Source of the DNA: Argyresthia goedartella
Lineage: Eukaryota; Arthropoda; Insecta; Lepidoptera; Argyresthiidae
DNA: 64,000 nt
NCBI GenBank assembly: GCA_949825045.1
Contig: OX463820.1
Span: 3,918,501-3,982,500, forward strand
Direction: 5' to 3'
Positions 1 through 11,150 of this stretch are shown piece by piece. A program made the translations under genes and the position numbers. The notes beneath the pieces were generated by a model. It searched no databases. It was not told the origin of the DNA and worked only from the letters and a program-made list of their open reading frames with translations. The stretch's first letter is position 1; every line of letters starts with the position of its first letter.

Positions 1-870
1 TGTGCAGAGGGGTGCTGACGGGCATTTGTCGTGTCAGAAAACTGGGCGAGAGAGATGAGATACGCTCAACGGGGAAGATTACACTAAACTTTTTGGGCAC
101 TGTAAAATATTAGCTTTTATCTACACACATATCATAAACCCTCTTTACTGCGTCAAAAAACCACACGTTACGACCGGCATAATGATAAACTTCTTGGTAA
201 AAACTCATTTCTTACCTGAATATTGATACATTATGAAAATTTGTCAAATTATGACATTCAAATTTCGAACGCCGACGCCCGCCTGCGTGCCGCCCCTAGT
301 TTGTCTGTGAAGTTGGTACTACTGAACAAGCTAAACAACTGCAGAGCCATGATCAATGACACAATGCCGGTCAAACATGCGGTTCCTGAACACATCAAAG
401 AGAGCTTATGATATGTGTGTAGATATACTAGTGTATGTAACTGTACATAATTAGGCATTAAAACTCTCGAGTGATATTATTATGAAATGAGCAGAAGGCG
501 AGTTTCATAAACCCACTCTCGATTATTAATGCCCTCCATTATGTTGCAGTCACATAAACTACTATATTTTACTACACAAAACAGACATATAGATACTACT
601 CGGGCGTAGTAAGTACCAACTTCACGCAGGCGGGCGTCGGCGTTCGAAATTTGAATGTCAGTACCAACTTCACAGAACGGCACGCGGGTGGGCGTCGGCG
701 TTCGAAATTTGAATGTATGTAGAAAAACTACACATAATGACCATTATGTGTAGTTTTCCAGATACGAAACGAGTTTTTACCAAGTAGTTTAACATAATGC
801 TGATCGTAACGTGCGGTTTTTAAACGCAGTAAAGAGGGTTTATGATACGTGTGTAGATAAACTACTATTA
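1..870. repeat. Compound inverted repeat (MITE-like), copy 1
   Basis: The sequence near 110-215 (TATCATAAACCCTCTTTACTG) returns inverted near 769-863, so the block is a large imperfect palindrome. A near-perfect 16-bp-arm hairpin sits at 726-759. A GC-rich motif (GGGCGTCGGCGTTCGAAATT) occurs three times, in both orientations. The same modules recur at 16827-17255, and the end motif TAGTAGTTTATGTGACTG also occurs near 40316. Short ORFs here are repeats of the same module and are not genes. The family cannot be named from sequence alone. Confidence 0.6.
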
Positions 871-2332
871 TACGGAGTAAATATCTAGATCTCTATGCCT
901 ATGTGTTGGACATCTTGATTAAAGTCATCCTTTTTGATAACATTTTGTTTCAACCGATATTCCCATTCGTTTCTGTAAAATTTGTCTTAATGTGGTCTTA
1001 TTTCCTGCATAATTTAAATTTTAGGCACCTTAGCATGTCCATTAGTTTCTTTGGAAACTATCACGTTCTGTTTAGAGTCCGATCGATAAATTCTTAAGCG
1101 GTTCAACGCCAATTTTCGAAAAAGTTTTTTTTCTTATAGTTTTTTAGTCTGGGTGAGGTCACCGGTGACTTATATGGCATTTAACGTGTTAAGTGAATTA
1201 CTTTACTTTGCTAAGCAAAGTGTTCGAGTCATCACTCTCACAATTATTTCGCGAGCGCGGATGATGAGTATTTTTCTACTCATCTTCTCCAGTAATTTAC
1301 ATGTGAACATGATAATAATATGCAATTCATTAGATAAAGTGGGCTGTCCAACGCCCAGTAACTTAACAAATTATCATGTTGTTTCCTGTGGTAGTGGTGG
1401 CTACATCTATGAAAACGAAGGAGTAATATCTGCAAGCAATTACACGCCTTGTAATATCTACCCTCATTTCTTGCCTTTATTATATACCGAGGTCGTGCCC
1501 AGCTATACCTTGGCAAGGAAACCAACAAAATAAATTATGGCAACATTTGCAGACTGGGTGTTTTTTAACCACTCACCTCCCATGGTATTTCTAGAAATAT
1601 TATTTCCGTTATAGGTTTTGAATTTTATTACCATGACATAAGTAAGCGTTTGCGCGGGAGGTGAGAAATATTTGGTTTGTCTTTTAAGACAAGCTGTAGC
1701 CTTCCAATATGTCACTTATGTTGCCTTTTTTCTATGATTTCTTGTCAAGGTATAACTCTGGCAACCTGTTGGACAAGTAAAGGATAAGTAAAAAATCTCA
1801 CGAGTCCTTACAAAAGTAACATGGTCATAGAATCTTTAATTCCATTATAGGTTATAATTAATTAAATAGTTGCCAAATGAAATCATAAAATACTCTTTCT
1901 TTCTCTCTCTTTCACTCGCGATCATTCAACCAAAATCGTTGGTAACTGTACTAGGTTTTCTTCACACAATCTACATCTAATCTAATCTCTGGGCGATGAC
2001 GTCACATAACATCTTTGAACGGAACTGACAATCGCATTGCCTTTCTACGGGGCCTATACTCTGTGTTTATTATCTACAAACTTTTAGCTCGCTCTATGTG
2101 GAACTAATTTGAAAGTGTTCTTCCCCATATACATAAAGAAGGAACATCCGTAAAATCGAAAAAGCTTTTGCACGGATGTTCAGTCTTGCTCATAAGATGG
2201 CTTTGGTAGCGGACTCAGATTAGCGAAACTATTTTCTTATACACCCTATCGTGTTATAACACAAAGAGTTTCGTAGGTAATTTGAGGCGCGATGCATACT
2301 GTGCCAAATGGTCATACCAAATGCGTGCCGCG
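871..2332. other. No gene seen (probable DNAJC16 intron)
   Basis: AT-rich sequence without a recognisable exon, RNA gene or transposon protein. The DNAJC16-like gene on the minus strand must continue leftwards, because exon 7 ends in an open phase at a donor, so this is most likely intron. A remnant of an unidentified interspersed repeat may lie near 2100-2180. Short ORFs around 1153-1533 overlap each other on both strands and have no domain-like pattern. Confidence 0.4.
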
Positions 2333-2531
2333 AAGCCTCGCCATGCGCCACGGGCACCTAGTAACACAAGGTGCGGATACACATTTGAAGCACGCTCACC
2401 GGAGCCTCGCCACGGGCACCTAGTAACACAAGGTGCGGATACACATTTGAAGCACGCTCACCGGAGCCTCGCCACGGGCACCTAGTAACACAAGGTGCGG
2501 ATACACATTTGAAGCACGCTCACCGGAGCCG
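2333..2531 (-). repeat. 62-bp tandem repeat carrying copies of a splice donor
   Basis: About three direct copies of a 62-bp unit, with starts 62 bp apart (for example 2354, 2416 and 2478). On the minus strand each unit includes the last bases of exon 7 and its donor, GGCTCCG|GTGAGC. The gene-proximal donor GT is at 2523-2522, and exact copies lie at 2461-2460 and 2399-2398. The array therefore arose from the exon/intron boundary itself and offers alternative donors. Confidence 0.85.
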
Positions 2532-2731
2532 TTGGCCAGCGCTTGCACGAACGTGGCCTGCCTGTGCGTGTACACGTACGCGTAGTGGATGCGCTCGGGT
2601 GCCGCGCGCGCCAGCGGACGCAGTGCCGCGCGCGCCGCCGTGCCCTCCGCGTCCGCCGCACACAGCAGCACGCAGCACAGCTGGCGGCGAGCGGCGCGCC
2701 ACTCCACGGGGCAGAGCCGCTCGAGGATGCT
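2524..2731 (-). CDS. DNAJC16: DNAJC16-like exon 7 (last exon in window)
   Basis: GC-rich exon beginning after CGCCCACAG with [17 protein letters not shown] and ending ... [10 protein letters not shown] before G|GTGAGC. It ends one base into a codon, so more coding sequence must follow outside the window. The 62-bp repeats start at its donor and make the exact exon end uncertain: use of the next donor (2461) would lengthen it by 62 bases without a stop but change the frame. Confidence 0.75.
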
Positions 2732-5700
2732 CTGTGGGCGTCAGTTATAACTACCTCATCACGAATGTTCTGAAAACAAGTTGTATTCAACTCGAAATGC
2801 GGGAGGAAAATGCGATAAAATTGAACTAGCCAGCTATAAAATCGATGTAGAAAATTGGTGCCATGTAAATCTTGTTGAAAACGTTGTTGGAAATATATTT
2901 TTCGAGAATTTCCTCCTATGAAAAATAGAGTATTGCACTCGGGTGTAAGAAATCAATGACGATCATTCGCGTTTGGAACCAAGTATGGAAGAGACACCAA
3001 AAACAAATATTCTGTGAAAATTTTATCGCAATCTGATAAGATTCTAGATCAATATACAGGATACCTTTTGTCTTTGGTAAATGATAATTCACCAGCTGGT
3101 TATCGAGCCATAAAATGTATTTCAGGAAGGAAGTAAGAAAAGGGTAAGGGAGCCCAGAGATTTGTGTTGCCTACGGGCACGGCATGGTTAATCCGGACTT
3201 GCTCGGGCCCATGTACCTGCGAAGATAGCCTTGTTAGTGTCAGCAGCTGATTTGCCTCAACGAATTGCCGCAGGGCTGTGTGGCGATCTAATTGGTGCTG
3301 ACGAACTCGGCCGGCTGCTCGCTGTCTTCAATCAGCAGCACCATGGAGTCCAGATACCTTTCTGGACTTTGTACCTCATAGAGAGTAAGGTCCAGCTAGT
3401 TTGCTGTGACATCATACGTCATATAACTTAATATGAAGAAGTGTCTTAGTTAACTGTCGCAGTACTGTGGGTATTATGTATGTAAAGTTCATTCGCTTAG
3501 ATAGTGTCGGTACACCCGCACACAATTGTGGATATTATGTTTAGGCTTATGTTTAAACGATCACCAAAAACGCACCTATTTTACTTCCAATAAATTCAAA
3601 AAGACCACCAGAATTAGTAAACGATCACCAAATCGTGATTGGATAAATGATCACCAAACTTCTTTTTATGTTTTGTATACTTAATTTATGTTTTAAGTAT
3701 TTTTTGTTGTTCTTACATGTGCAACCTAACACGAAGGATAAAGGGGGCTTCGCTTCGCTCACCCCCTTTACCCTTGACCTAAGCTACCGCAGTATTTTGC
3801 CCTGATATTTTCTGCAACTTTTGGTGACCATTTACCCATTTCGAATAGAAAAAAAATATTTTGGTGGTCATTTAAATTGTTCTCTTATGTTTACATGTTT
3901 TACGAAACGCCCGTATTTTTGTTGTTGGTTCACTTAGTTTCATCTTGAGGCACTTCGCTGTCCTCGTCCTCCCAAAGACGAAAAACATTTTCGGTATACG
4001 TAGCGGAGTCAACAAACACAACCTTTCACTAAAACGGTGCTAAACTAAAGATTCACTTGCAGTTGTACGCCGCCCGCGGCGCCCTTCGTAATTCTTTGAC
4101 AAGTGGCCGCAGATGCCAAGCCGGCGCGATAAAAGGCGGTGGCAAATAGTACATTATCCACCAAGGGTATACCCTTGCAAGCAATGTTTTATGTCAAGGG
4201 CCCGATATTGAATCTTGAACGTAACGAGGAACTTTAGATATTAACTCACGAGCGAAGCGAGGGTGTTTTCCGCGGGAATTACGACTGAGTTCTAAGTGCA
4301 GTGAGGGATTCAAGCGTGCCCAAGTCATGACAGCTTTATCCCCGAGGAGAATACTCTACTTTCCGCACTTCCTGCGAGAAAATATAAAAAGCAAGGCTTC
4401 TAAAAACAGGATTTTATTAAAGAAAATTAATGTGAAAATTAACTTTACCTGAGAAGACAGCCTGGGTAGTGTGAGCAGCTGATTCGCCTCAATGAGCTGC
4501 CGCAGCGTCTGTGTGGCGATCTCAGTGGTGCTGACGAACGCGGCCGGCTGCTCGCTGTCTTCCACCAGCAGCACCATGGTGTCCATGTGACGCTGGACCT
4601 TGTAGCGCGCGGTCACGTTCGCGGAGTCCCGGGACGAGGTGTCCACGAATCTGGGCGCGTGGGAGAAGGTTCAGGATATTTGTGTGGAAATGCTTAATGT
4701 ACTTAGGGTTCCGTATCCGAGGGGTCAAACGGGACCGTATAACTAAGCCTCAACGCCTGTCCGTCCGTCAGCATGCTGCATCTCATGAACCATAATAGGT
4801 AGAGTTATTTTTTTTACAGAATGTGTCTGTTACCGATACAGCAACACATAATTAACTATACGAGATTTTATGAATTAAAGGGGGACCCCATATAAGAGAC
4901 GTGTTTTAATTTCTGCTCCTGCATCTATGATTGTCCATGATCCACCCACCGTGACACCCATCATCATCGTCGGTGGCGCAATAGAGAAGCTTCGGTTAAG
5001 ATATTTATCACCTTTAATAATATTTCGAGCAATAAATACATAAAAGCCCTTTTGAGCTCTAAAACATAAAAGCCCCTCTTTTGCACATTTTTATGTTATT
5101 TAGATTGATTTTCAACAAAAAATACTAATCTAAAATATGGTAATACAGCTCTCATTTTAAAACACCCCATCAGAGGAAGTGACGTTAAGTTGTTGTCAGT
5201 AAGGCACTGACAACAGCTATTACGTCACTTCCGCTTTACGTCTGTTTTAGCGCCAAACTGTCAACTGTCAGTTAGAACGTGCGATTTTTAACATTAAAGT
5301 ATAGTATTTTCATATGCACGTGGTCTATTCGACATGATATAAAGTGTGTGTTTTATACTTGAGCTAAATAAAGTCTGACCGCTAAGAGAATGCGATCCTG
5401 ACAGCTCAAAACCCAAAATTTTTTTACATCTGCAATGAAAAATATTGCTAATTTTATTACGTACGCGTTAAGAAAATTATTATAATCGCATTCTAAAAAC
5501 GGCCGAAGTGTGGTAAACAAATACATTTCACGACATTTCAAAAGTTTACCACAATAAGTTATAGACAGTAGTTTAAACTGCCACGCACTAATTACAACTC
5601 AAAAAAGCTTTAAATTGTCCTTTGAAATAATATTTTTAGGCAAAATCGTATTTTGACGAAATTCTTGCTCACCGATTGTCAGAGCGTTCGCCATACTAAC

Positions 5701-8700
5701 TCTACTACTTAGCTCAAGTATACAAACACAAACTTTACGTGAAAGTGAAAGCAATAAAAACAAAACATGATTCGTATTAATTTGACGTCGGATAAGCAAT
5801 CCGCAAGTGTGTGGAACTGGTATCGAAACCAAGTTCGGACATATTTTCGTTTTTTTTAAGTCCTTAAGTTTTCTTGTACGATTATACGGAGCACTTGGTG
5901 TGCGAGTTTGGCCACAGCTGACTTGTTTTTTTTTATATACATGTGGAACTAACACAAAGATACAGACTTTTCGCGGGCTTCACGGGCGTTGGCAGTATCG
6001 CATGATATACACAACAAACATTACCGTATCGGTATCGTGTAGTCCGAGGACGTGTGGACGTGACGTGTAGAGCTTTTAAACCGGCGCCCTTTCAGTCATA
6101 TTTTATTTTGCGCATTATTTAAGTAAATATCTAAGTAATTTATTATAAATACATAGTCACACTGATGTTTAGTTTTTGGTTATGATGAGCACAATAGGTC
6201 TATCCCTTCGAATGAAACTATGTTTTCCTGTCTTCCCTGGGTTTGCTGGAAGAAATCTCTATATAGAGATAAGCACGCCTTTGCATACCAACTGTGTTTG
6301 TAATTGTGCAATAATGTGTATGTGCAATAAAACTATAAAGATTAAAGTAAGAAAATTAAGGAGACAAAGAAGAACAGACAGAAGTCAGAGGCATATTTGA
6401 TCCACAAGAAGTTAGAGGAGCCCAATTAAAAGGAGCATGGACTCACCCAAATGCGACTCTATCCCGATAATGGAACGCCGTGATGAGATACCGCAGCCGC
6501 ATCGTTTGCTTCTCTTCGAAGATGAGCGCCTTCACCTTATTGTCTTCGAAGTCCGACACGAAGGCCGGCGCGGTGGCGTCTGTCAGCGGCCGGACTAGCT
6601 TGTACGGGAACTTCCAGCGGATAAAGTCTGAGGAATAGATGAGTGTTGTAGTTTTGGGGCGGCTTAATTCTGATGCGAGCCATTTATGTACAGGAACATC
6701 ACCTGCTAATAAGCTAATTAGGAACTGGGAGACTGATAATACGCCGAAACATTATGGTCGCAAACTGAAACAAATGCGATTGTGCGAACATGTGAGCGAC
6801 TGTGTGATCGGACTGATGTACTTGATAATATTGATTATTAATATTAGTTCACCTCTTTTTTCGGGTTCCTACGACCCTATTACTAAGCCTCCGGTCCTCC
6901 GCTGTCCGTCCGTTTGTCCGTCGACGGGCTGTACTCATGAACCGTAATAGGTTGAGTTGAAAAAAAGTGAATTTCTGTTGCCTTTAAAAAAAAAATACTA
7001 GTCGTTTTAAAAAAAATAAGGGGGTTCCCATACAATAGACATGTTTTCTTTGTAGACTTGTATGATGGCACTCGAGTCCCACTGGCACTTGACCGATTTG
7101 TTATCAATAGGAAAATTTACGCAAAACTTATTGGTAGAGGTCGCTGTCTAACATGTCATATGTCAAACAATGTCCACAAACAGCAATTTCTTTACTAAAC
7201 TTTTTCAATATTAACAAACAACAAATCAGCAAAGTTAGATCAAAAGAGTCATGGTTATTGTCTATTTTTCTTTTTTTTAATAATATGTAATAATAATGTT
7301 TATTCATAAAACATAAAAATACAGAAAATTATTACAAGAACATAAAATAGTCATAAAGTTACAGTTATCGTGAAACACGACCAAGCTAGACATTTTAAAT
7401 GCCTGTGTAATGATCACTGGTTGCTCACATTTACACCCTTAAGAGCCAAAGAACTTAAAAGATTAGTAACAGGATATATCATAGTATGTAGCCATACTTT
7501 GCACTTATATTTTTTTTTTATACTGACAATTAATTTCTCTGATTAACAAAACTCTTTGCATAAACTTGCTTTACTTACTTACTCTGTGTTTAATTTGAAA
7601 CTCGTTGCTTACTTATTCTGTGTTTGTTATAAACACTTCACGCCCTTGTGGAACTAATTTTAACAGATTTCTTTCCCATTTGTTCATGAGACTATTGCAA
7701 CTGTCTGAATCCTCTTAAAAGGCATATCTCACCCAAAATCTTCGGCAGGGAAGACAAGCCGTCCTTGTAAATGTACACCCGCTTGTCCAGCACAAACGTC
7801 AGACACGGTACGCCATGAATGCCCACCCGTCTCGCGAGGCTGGCCTCATGCCCCGCGTGCACAGTTGCTAGAGTGATGCCCAGCGGTTGTAGCGCTTCGA
7901 CGAGGCGACGCCAGGCGGCGGCGGAGCGGACGCAGTCGAAACACCAGTCAGTGTAGAATAGGACTAGTGCAGGCGTGTGGATGGATTTCTCGACTAGGTT
8001 GTTTTCGAAGTGGCTGGAATGGGATGAACAGTTGTTTGCCGAATTGCTAATGTTTAGTATTCTATTCTTCTATTGATCTTTAAGGGGGCTGTGACACCTG
8101 CACCTGGCCCACTTGAGCAGGGCCTTTGTGCATGTCCCCTTCGCCTGCTCATCTAATTCCGCTATCCTAAATCCTGCACCAGCTGGAGTAGGTAGCATGG
8201 GTGTGTTTAACCCTTTCGCTACTCTGCTGGCGGGGGAAAAAAATGAAATAACAATTAAGGCAAATTTTAGTTGGTTTCCCCACAAATTTGCACAACAGAA
8301 TTTTGGTACTCTAGGTGACGTCTATCATAAATGTTCCATTTTAGGGTTTATCCAAGTTTACAGGTTAAGGAGCTCATGGTTGGATGTTATTTCTCCCAGG
8401 ATAGCCGTCCTGGTCTCTATTTTGGATGGACACACCAACAGCATGTGCTTGAATGTTTCTTCCACTTCCATGCTAATGTTGAGTATTAAGTAGTAGTCAC
8501 ATTACTGCTTTTGAGATTCAGGTCGCTGCAAGCTGGACTTTGTTGACACAGGACATTAAAAAATTTAAAAAAAATTTTCTAAAAATGCTTACCGTGCTGT
8601 TACCGACAATTTATGGAACAGTGTAATATCCTGGTCCTGTGTTCTGAAATGTGTCCCGAAAAACTCCTCAAATGGATCATTGCTGTGAAATGAAGAAAAA

Positions 8701-9846
8701 TCTATTAACTTATGAAATACTATTTTATTTTATTATAGTCTACATTAGATATCACAATGATGGCGATGGGTTAGCCCCTTCTCACCCAAAATTATCTATT
8801 GAATAACTGACTAAAAGGGGTGAAAAGTGTGAATTTTTTAAAGAATGTTAAAACTTGCTAAAATTCCAATGCCCAGATCTTAGCCAAAATTGATGACACA
8901 TTACACAAAATTGCAATGACTCAGTGAAGCTTTAAATGTAAACATTAAGTCATATCCCTTTTGCCAAATAAATGCCAACAGGAAAATTCCAGGTAATAAA
9001 TAAAATTATGTAAAAGAAGGTTACTAAGGAAACTCTGAAGTAAGTTGAAGGGATGTTCCTAATTCCAAAAGTTCAGGGTTCATAAAACTCACACAAGGAA
9101 ATAATTAATTTTTTATTAACAAATGGAAATGTGTAGTGTGCGCCCTGCTTAGGGATGATAGGAGATGATAATGATCAACAATACAATTAAATCTCATTTT
9201 TTGCTTGCTTATAGAGGTAGGTACAGTTTTAAATCACTTAAGTGATTATCCTTACCTGAATCGAGCATACTGGCTGTAGTCATGCCGCTGTTTGTACATG
9301 TGATCATCCTCATTGGTGACCCCGTACAGATCATATGCCTGTCTACGCTCTGTATCCGAGAGCAGTTCATAAGCCTGCTTTATCTCAACAAACCTGGTTT
9401 CAGCATTTGGGTCTTCATTTTTATCAGGGTGCCTGTTAAGAATAAAATTATGCACAGGACTCAAGAGGATTACATACACTGACTTAAATGTATCTGGGGT
9501 AAAAAATTATTAATACATGGTAAAGGGAAAAAAAATCTAAAAATTAGGAAAAAATTATCATGAAGTTATATACTGCAAATATTTGTCATTAATTTACTAC
9601 AGAATTAAGCCCAATCAAGAAGGGGAGACTGCTAACAAGTTACAATATTTAGCTGATAGTTTGAACATACCATTCTTTTGCCAACTGCCTGTAAGATTTC
9701 CTTATTTCAGGCAGGGTAGCCTTGGTGTGAATGCCTAGGATTTTGTACGGGTCACCGATTTTCTGAGCAGCGCAGAAGACGCATAGGGTCACCAGAGCCA
9801 ACACCATTGCCAAACGCACATTCCAGGCCATATATTTCCATTGCAT
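2524..9846 (-). CDS. DNAJC16: DNAJC16-like J-domain/thioredoxin protein (3' end outside window)
   Basis: Seven exons (9671-9846, 9256-9432, 8593-8682, 7733-8013, 6447-6627, 4449-4650, 2524-2731) join in a consistent reading frame, each bounded by AG/GT, giving about 438 residues. In order: a hydrophobic N-terminal signal segment (residues about 8-27), a J domain (about 32-97) with HPDK at 60-63, and a thioredoxin-like fold (about 148-242) with WCFDC (CXXC at 172-175) and a GVPCLTF strand consistent with the cis-proline loop. Mammalian DNAJC16 proteins are about 780 residues, so the C-terminal part, including the usual membrane anchor, lies left of position 1. Proteins of this family are ER-associated Hsp40 co-chaperones; that role is inferred from the family. 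Start at 9846 was chosen because it leads directly into the signal segment; an in-frame Met at 9936 would put about 30 residues ahead of it. Confidence 0.85.
3216..3395 (-). pseudogene. Degraded duplicate of DNAJC16-like exon 6
   Basis: Closely matches 4447-4610 over its length: both share runs such as GCGGCCGGCTGCTCGCTGTC with only scattered differences. On the minus strand it still reads [17 protein letters not shown] but then meets an in-frame TAG, and later differences break it further. A donor-like GCAG|GTACAT remains at its end. It arose by duplication of the exon and part of its flanks inside the next intron, and is unlikely to be spliced productively. Confidence 0.85.
3545..3900 (-). 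mobile_element. Hairpin-core repeat, type 1 arms (copy I)
   Basis: Core around 3735-3810 contains the hairpin AAAGGGGGCTTCGCTTCGCT followed by CACCCCCTTT, then CTAAGCTACCGCAGTATTTT. The arms are inverted short motifs: GATCACCAAA on the left and TTTGGTGACCATTT on the right. The same core is at 12790-13290, 33485-33715 and 54665-54910, with a remnant at 16240-16290. No protein is encoded, so this is a non-autonomous element of unknown superfamily. Confidence 0.65.
4449..4650 (-). CDS. DNAJC16: DNAJC16-like exon 6
   Basis: Encodes [19 protein letters not shown] ... [19 protein letters not shown] ... LTLPRLSSQ, bounded by GCGCCCAG and CAG|GTAAAG. Its reading frame follows from exon 5 (GG + A). 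A degraded second copy of this exon lies downstream at 3216-3395. Confidence 0.85.
4703..4960 (+). repeat. Interspersed GGTTCCGTA-type repeat, diverged
   Basis: Reads AGGGTTCCGTATCCGAGGGG, then ACGGGACC, CTGTCCGTCCGTCAG and CATCTCATGAACC. It matches the better copies at 35698-36110 and 33725-34140. The family is very common in moth genomes; its class is not decidable here. Confidence 0.6.
6225..6340 (+). mobile_element. LINE C-type 3' tail
   Basis: Contains TTTGCTGGAAGAAATCTCTA and TAGAGATAAGCACGCCTTTG followed by TGTGCAATAA. This is the same hairpin and end as the LINE C copies at 44160-44275 and 44770-44895. It is a 5'-truncated insertion lying in an intron. Confidence 0.7.
6447..6627 (-). 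CDS. DNAJC16: DNAJC16-like exon 5
   Basis: Encodes [16 protein letters not shown] ... [17 protein letters not shown] ... YRDRVAFG. This is a second thioredoxin-like region typical of this family's middle part. The acceptor is TTCCTCAG and the donor is G|GTGAGT. Confidence 0.85.
6628..7732. other. DNAJC16-like intron 4
   Basis: A diverged GGTTCC-type repeat (6860-7105, with CTATTACTAAGCCTCC, GTCCGTCCGT and ATGAACCGTAATAGG). The remaining AT-rich sequence shows no gene. Confidence 0.5.
7733..8013 (-). CDS. DNAJC16: DNAJC16-like exon 4 (thioredoxin domain)
   Basis: Encodes [18 protein letters not shown], a thioredoxin beta strand with a CXXC site (WCFDC), then [20 protein letters not shown] and VYIYKDGL, the rest of the fold. 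The acceptor is ATTCCAG and the donor is G|GTGAGA. Both cysteines are present, so redox activity or thiol binding is possible, though not shown for this protein. Confidence 0.9.
8040..8490 (-). mobile_element. Probable LINE ORF2 C-terminal remnant
   Basis: The minus strand reads [19 protein letters not shown], resembling the C-terminal H-x4-C end found in many non-LTR retrotransposon polyproteins, followed by a broken stretch with several stops. It sits in intron 3 of the DNAJC16-like gene. The family is uncertain, and the call rests on this short pattern only. Confidence 0.35.
8593..8682 (-). CDS. DNAJC16: DNAJC16-like exon 3
   Basis: Ninety bases between TTTCACAG and GTAAGC, encoding NDPFEEFFG and a short linker ending KLSVTAR. 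The motif NDPFEEFFG is the expected continuation after a DNAJC16-type J domain. The phase matches both neighbours. Confidence 0.85.
8755..8832 (+). repeat. SINE fragment
   Basis: GGCGATGGGTTAGCCCCTTC ... TATTGAATAACTGACTAAAA matches the 3' body of the tRNA-derived SINE at 13925-14215. Confidence 0.6.
9256..9432 (-). CDS. DNAJC16: DNAJC16-like exon 2
   Basis: Begins after TTAACAG with [17 protein letters not shown] and includes AYELLSD and RRQAYDLYG, the typical helix III/IV end of a J domain. The donor is CAG|GTAAGG. The HPD tripeptide needed to stimulate Hsp70 ATPase is intact. Confidence 0.9.
9671..9846 (-). CDS. DNAJC16: DNAJC16-like exon 1 (coding part)
   Basis: Encodes the hydrophobic N-terminal segment ([19 protein letters not shown]...) and the first two thirds of the J domain (GDPYKILGI ... 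RQLAKEW). The donor is G|GTATGT. The last two bases (TG) join the first base of exon 2 to make the Trp before HPD, so an intron splits the J domain immediately before its signature motif. Confidence 0.85.
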
Positions 9847-10140
9847 ATTATCAAACTGTACCAATAACCCGCTCAAAGAAACCAGGCACCAACACTGACG
9901 AACTTTTAAATGGTAAAATCGAAACCATGGACACAAGACATGACTGAAGAAGAATTAGCAATGAAATTCCTCAAGCGCTTATCATAGCTAGTCTTCTTAA
10001 AATAGAACCAGTTGGCTGAAAATTCGTAAAATAGGAAAATCTTACGAACATGAAAACTCAACCAACCAAATGTCAGTAGTGCTCTGCTAAACTCTGCTTG
10101 CTTGCTCGCTCGGCTCGGGGACCATAGACATTTTTTTTGT
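9847..10140 (-). promoter_or_regulatory. 5' UTR/promoter region of DNAJC16-like gene
   Basis: Immediately upstream of the start codon on the minus strand. No clear TATA box. The stretch near 10080-10130 (GAGCAAGCAAGCAGAG on the minus strand) is a plausible start region by position only. Confidence 0.3.
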
Positions 10141-11150
10141 TTCATTTATTTATCCCTTTAGGGAAATTCTACTAATGCTGTTGTGATGTGATATTTTGAG
10201 TCATTGTTGTACAGGATGTAACAGAAAGGTGTAGTCATATTTTACGGTGAAAATCTAGGTATTATTGGGAATATCCCGACGTTAGTATGAAGTCTGATAG
10301 ATGCGTGTAGCGGCCTCAATTTGACCTGAAAGTTCCAGGTCTAACGTCGTAATGGGACAACAAAAGTCACTTGTCGCGACAATGACCCCATAAATTCTGC
10401 GGGGCAGTACACTTTTCAAGATAAGTGGACTGCTTTAAGTGGATGATAAGGTGCCTATTCTTTTTGTGTCTCTTTGAGACAAAACAAAAGGAAAAAGTGA
10501 ATGAAATTCACAACTTTTACCGATATGAGGAACATGGAGACTAGGTACATAGTGCAGATTACCACTTTCCATTAGACTAACTCATCAAGTTGTCACATCT
10601 CAATTTATTTTTAATCTTCGATAAAGGTGGCAGGCTTTTTATTACATTTGATACTTGCCGCGCTTCGACATGAGTTGTCTGTTAGAAGGGGGTGAAAACG
10701 TACCTAGTCTTTAGTGAGTGTCTCTGTGAGACAAACCAAAAAGTAAAAGTAAATCAAATTTCCGGCTTTCACCGATCTTGTACCTATGCAGAATTTGAGC
10801 AATATGAAGACTAGGTACTTTTTCCTACGTGCTGCAAACACACACATTGAATAAACACTGCAGATGTCCACAAGAGAGTAAGAGCTTCTTGCCCTAGTGG
10901 TTTCACAATCACCTCTCATGCATTAGATGCGGGTTCGAATCCGGTGCTGACCATGTACCAATGACTTAAGTAGTATACAATATTACCCAATAATCTTCAC
11001 CGATGTTAATATAAACACCGATTGGCGCGCAAAAAATTATAATTGATCAACTTAAACACAGTAATTTTGCTAGCTAAAGTACTAAAAATGGTCATAGTTT
11101 TAATACTTTGTTTATTCCAATCAAAAACATTAATTTAACTGTGGTAACTG
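10141..11150. other. Intergenic; two diverged direct repeats and a SINE head
   Basis: 10430-10560 and 10680-10825 are diverged direct repeats (GTCTCTNTGAGACAAANCAAA and GACTAGGTAC shared). A tRNA-like SINE head lies at about 10885-10968 (GATGCGGGTTCGAATCCGGT, CTGACCATGTACCAATGAC). No gene was seen. Confidence 0.5.

Larger units (their letters stand above)
2732..4448. other. DNAJC16-like intron 6
   Basis: Contains the pseudoexon at 3216-3395 and a hairpin-core repeat at 3545-3900. The rest (2732-3215 and 3901-4448) shows no recognisable gene or element. Confidence 0.6.
4651..6446. other. DNAJC16-like intron 5
   Basis: Holds an old GGTTCCGTA-type repeat (4703-4960), a short palindrome (5172-5232; GGAAGTGACGT paired with ACGTCACTTCC), AT-rich sequence without a gene (5290-6170), and a LINE tail (6225-6340). 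Confidence 0.55.

Noticed and set aside
2420..2829. Several overlapping GC-rich ORFs on both strands
   Set aside because: Only the minus-strand frame that splices with exon 6 matches the gene; the others are shadows of GC-rich exon 7.
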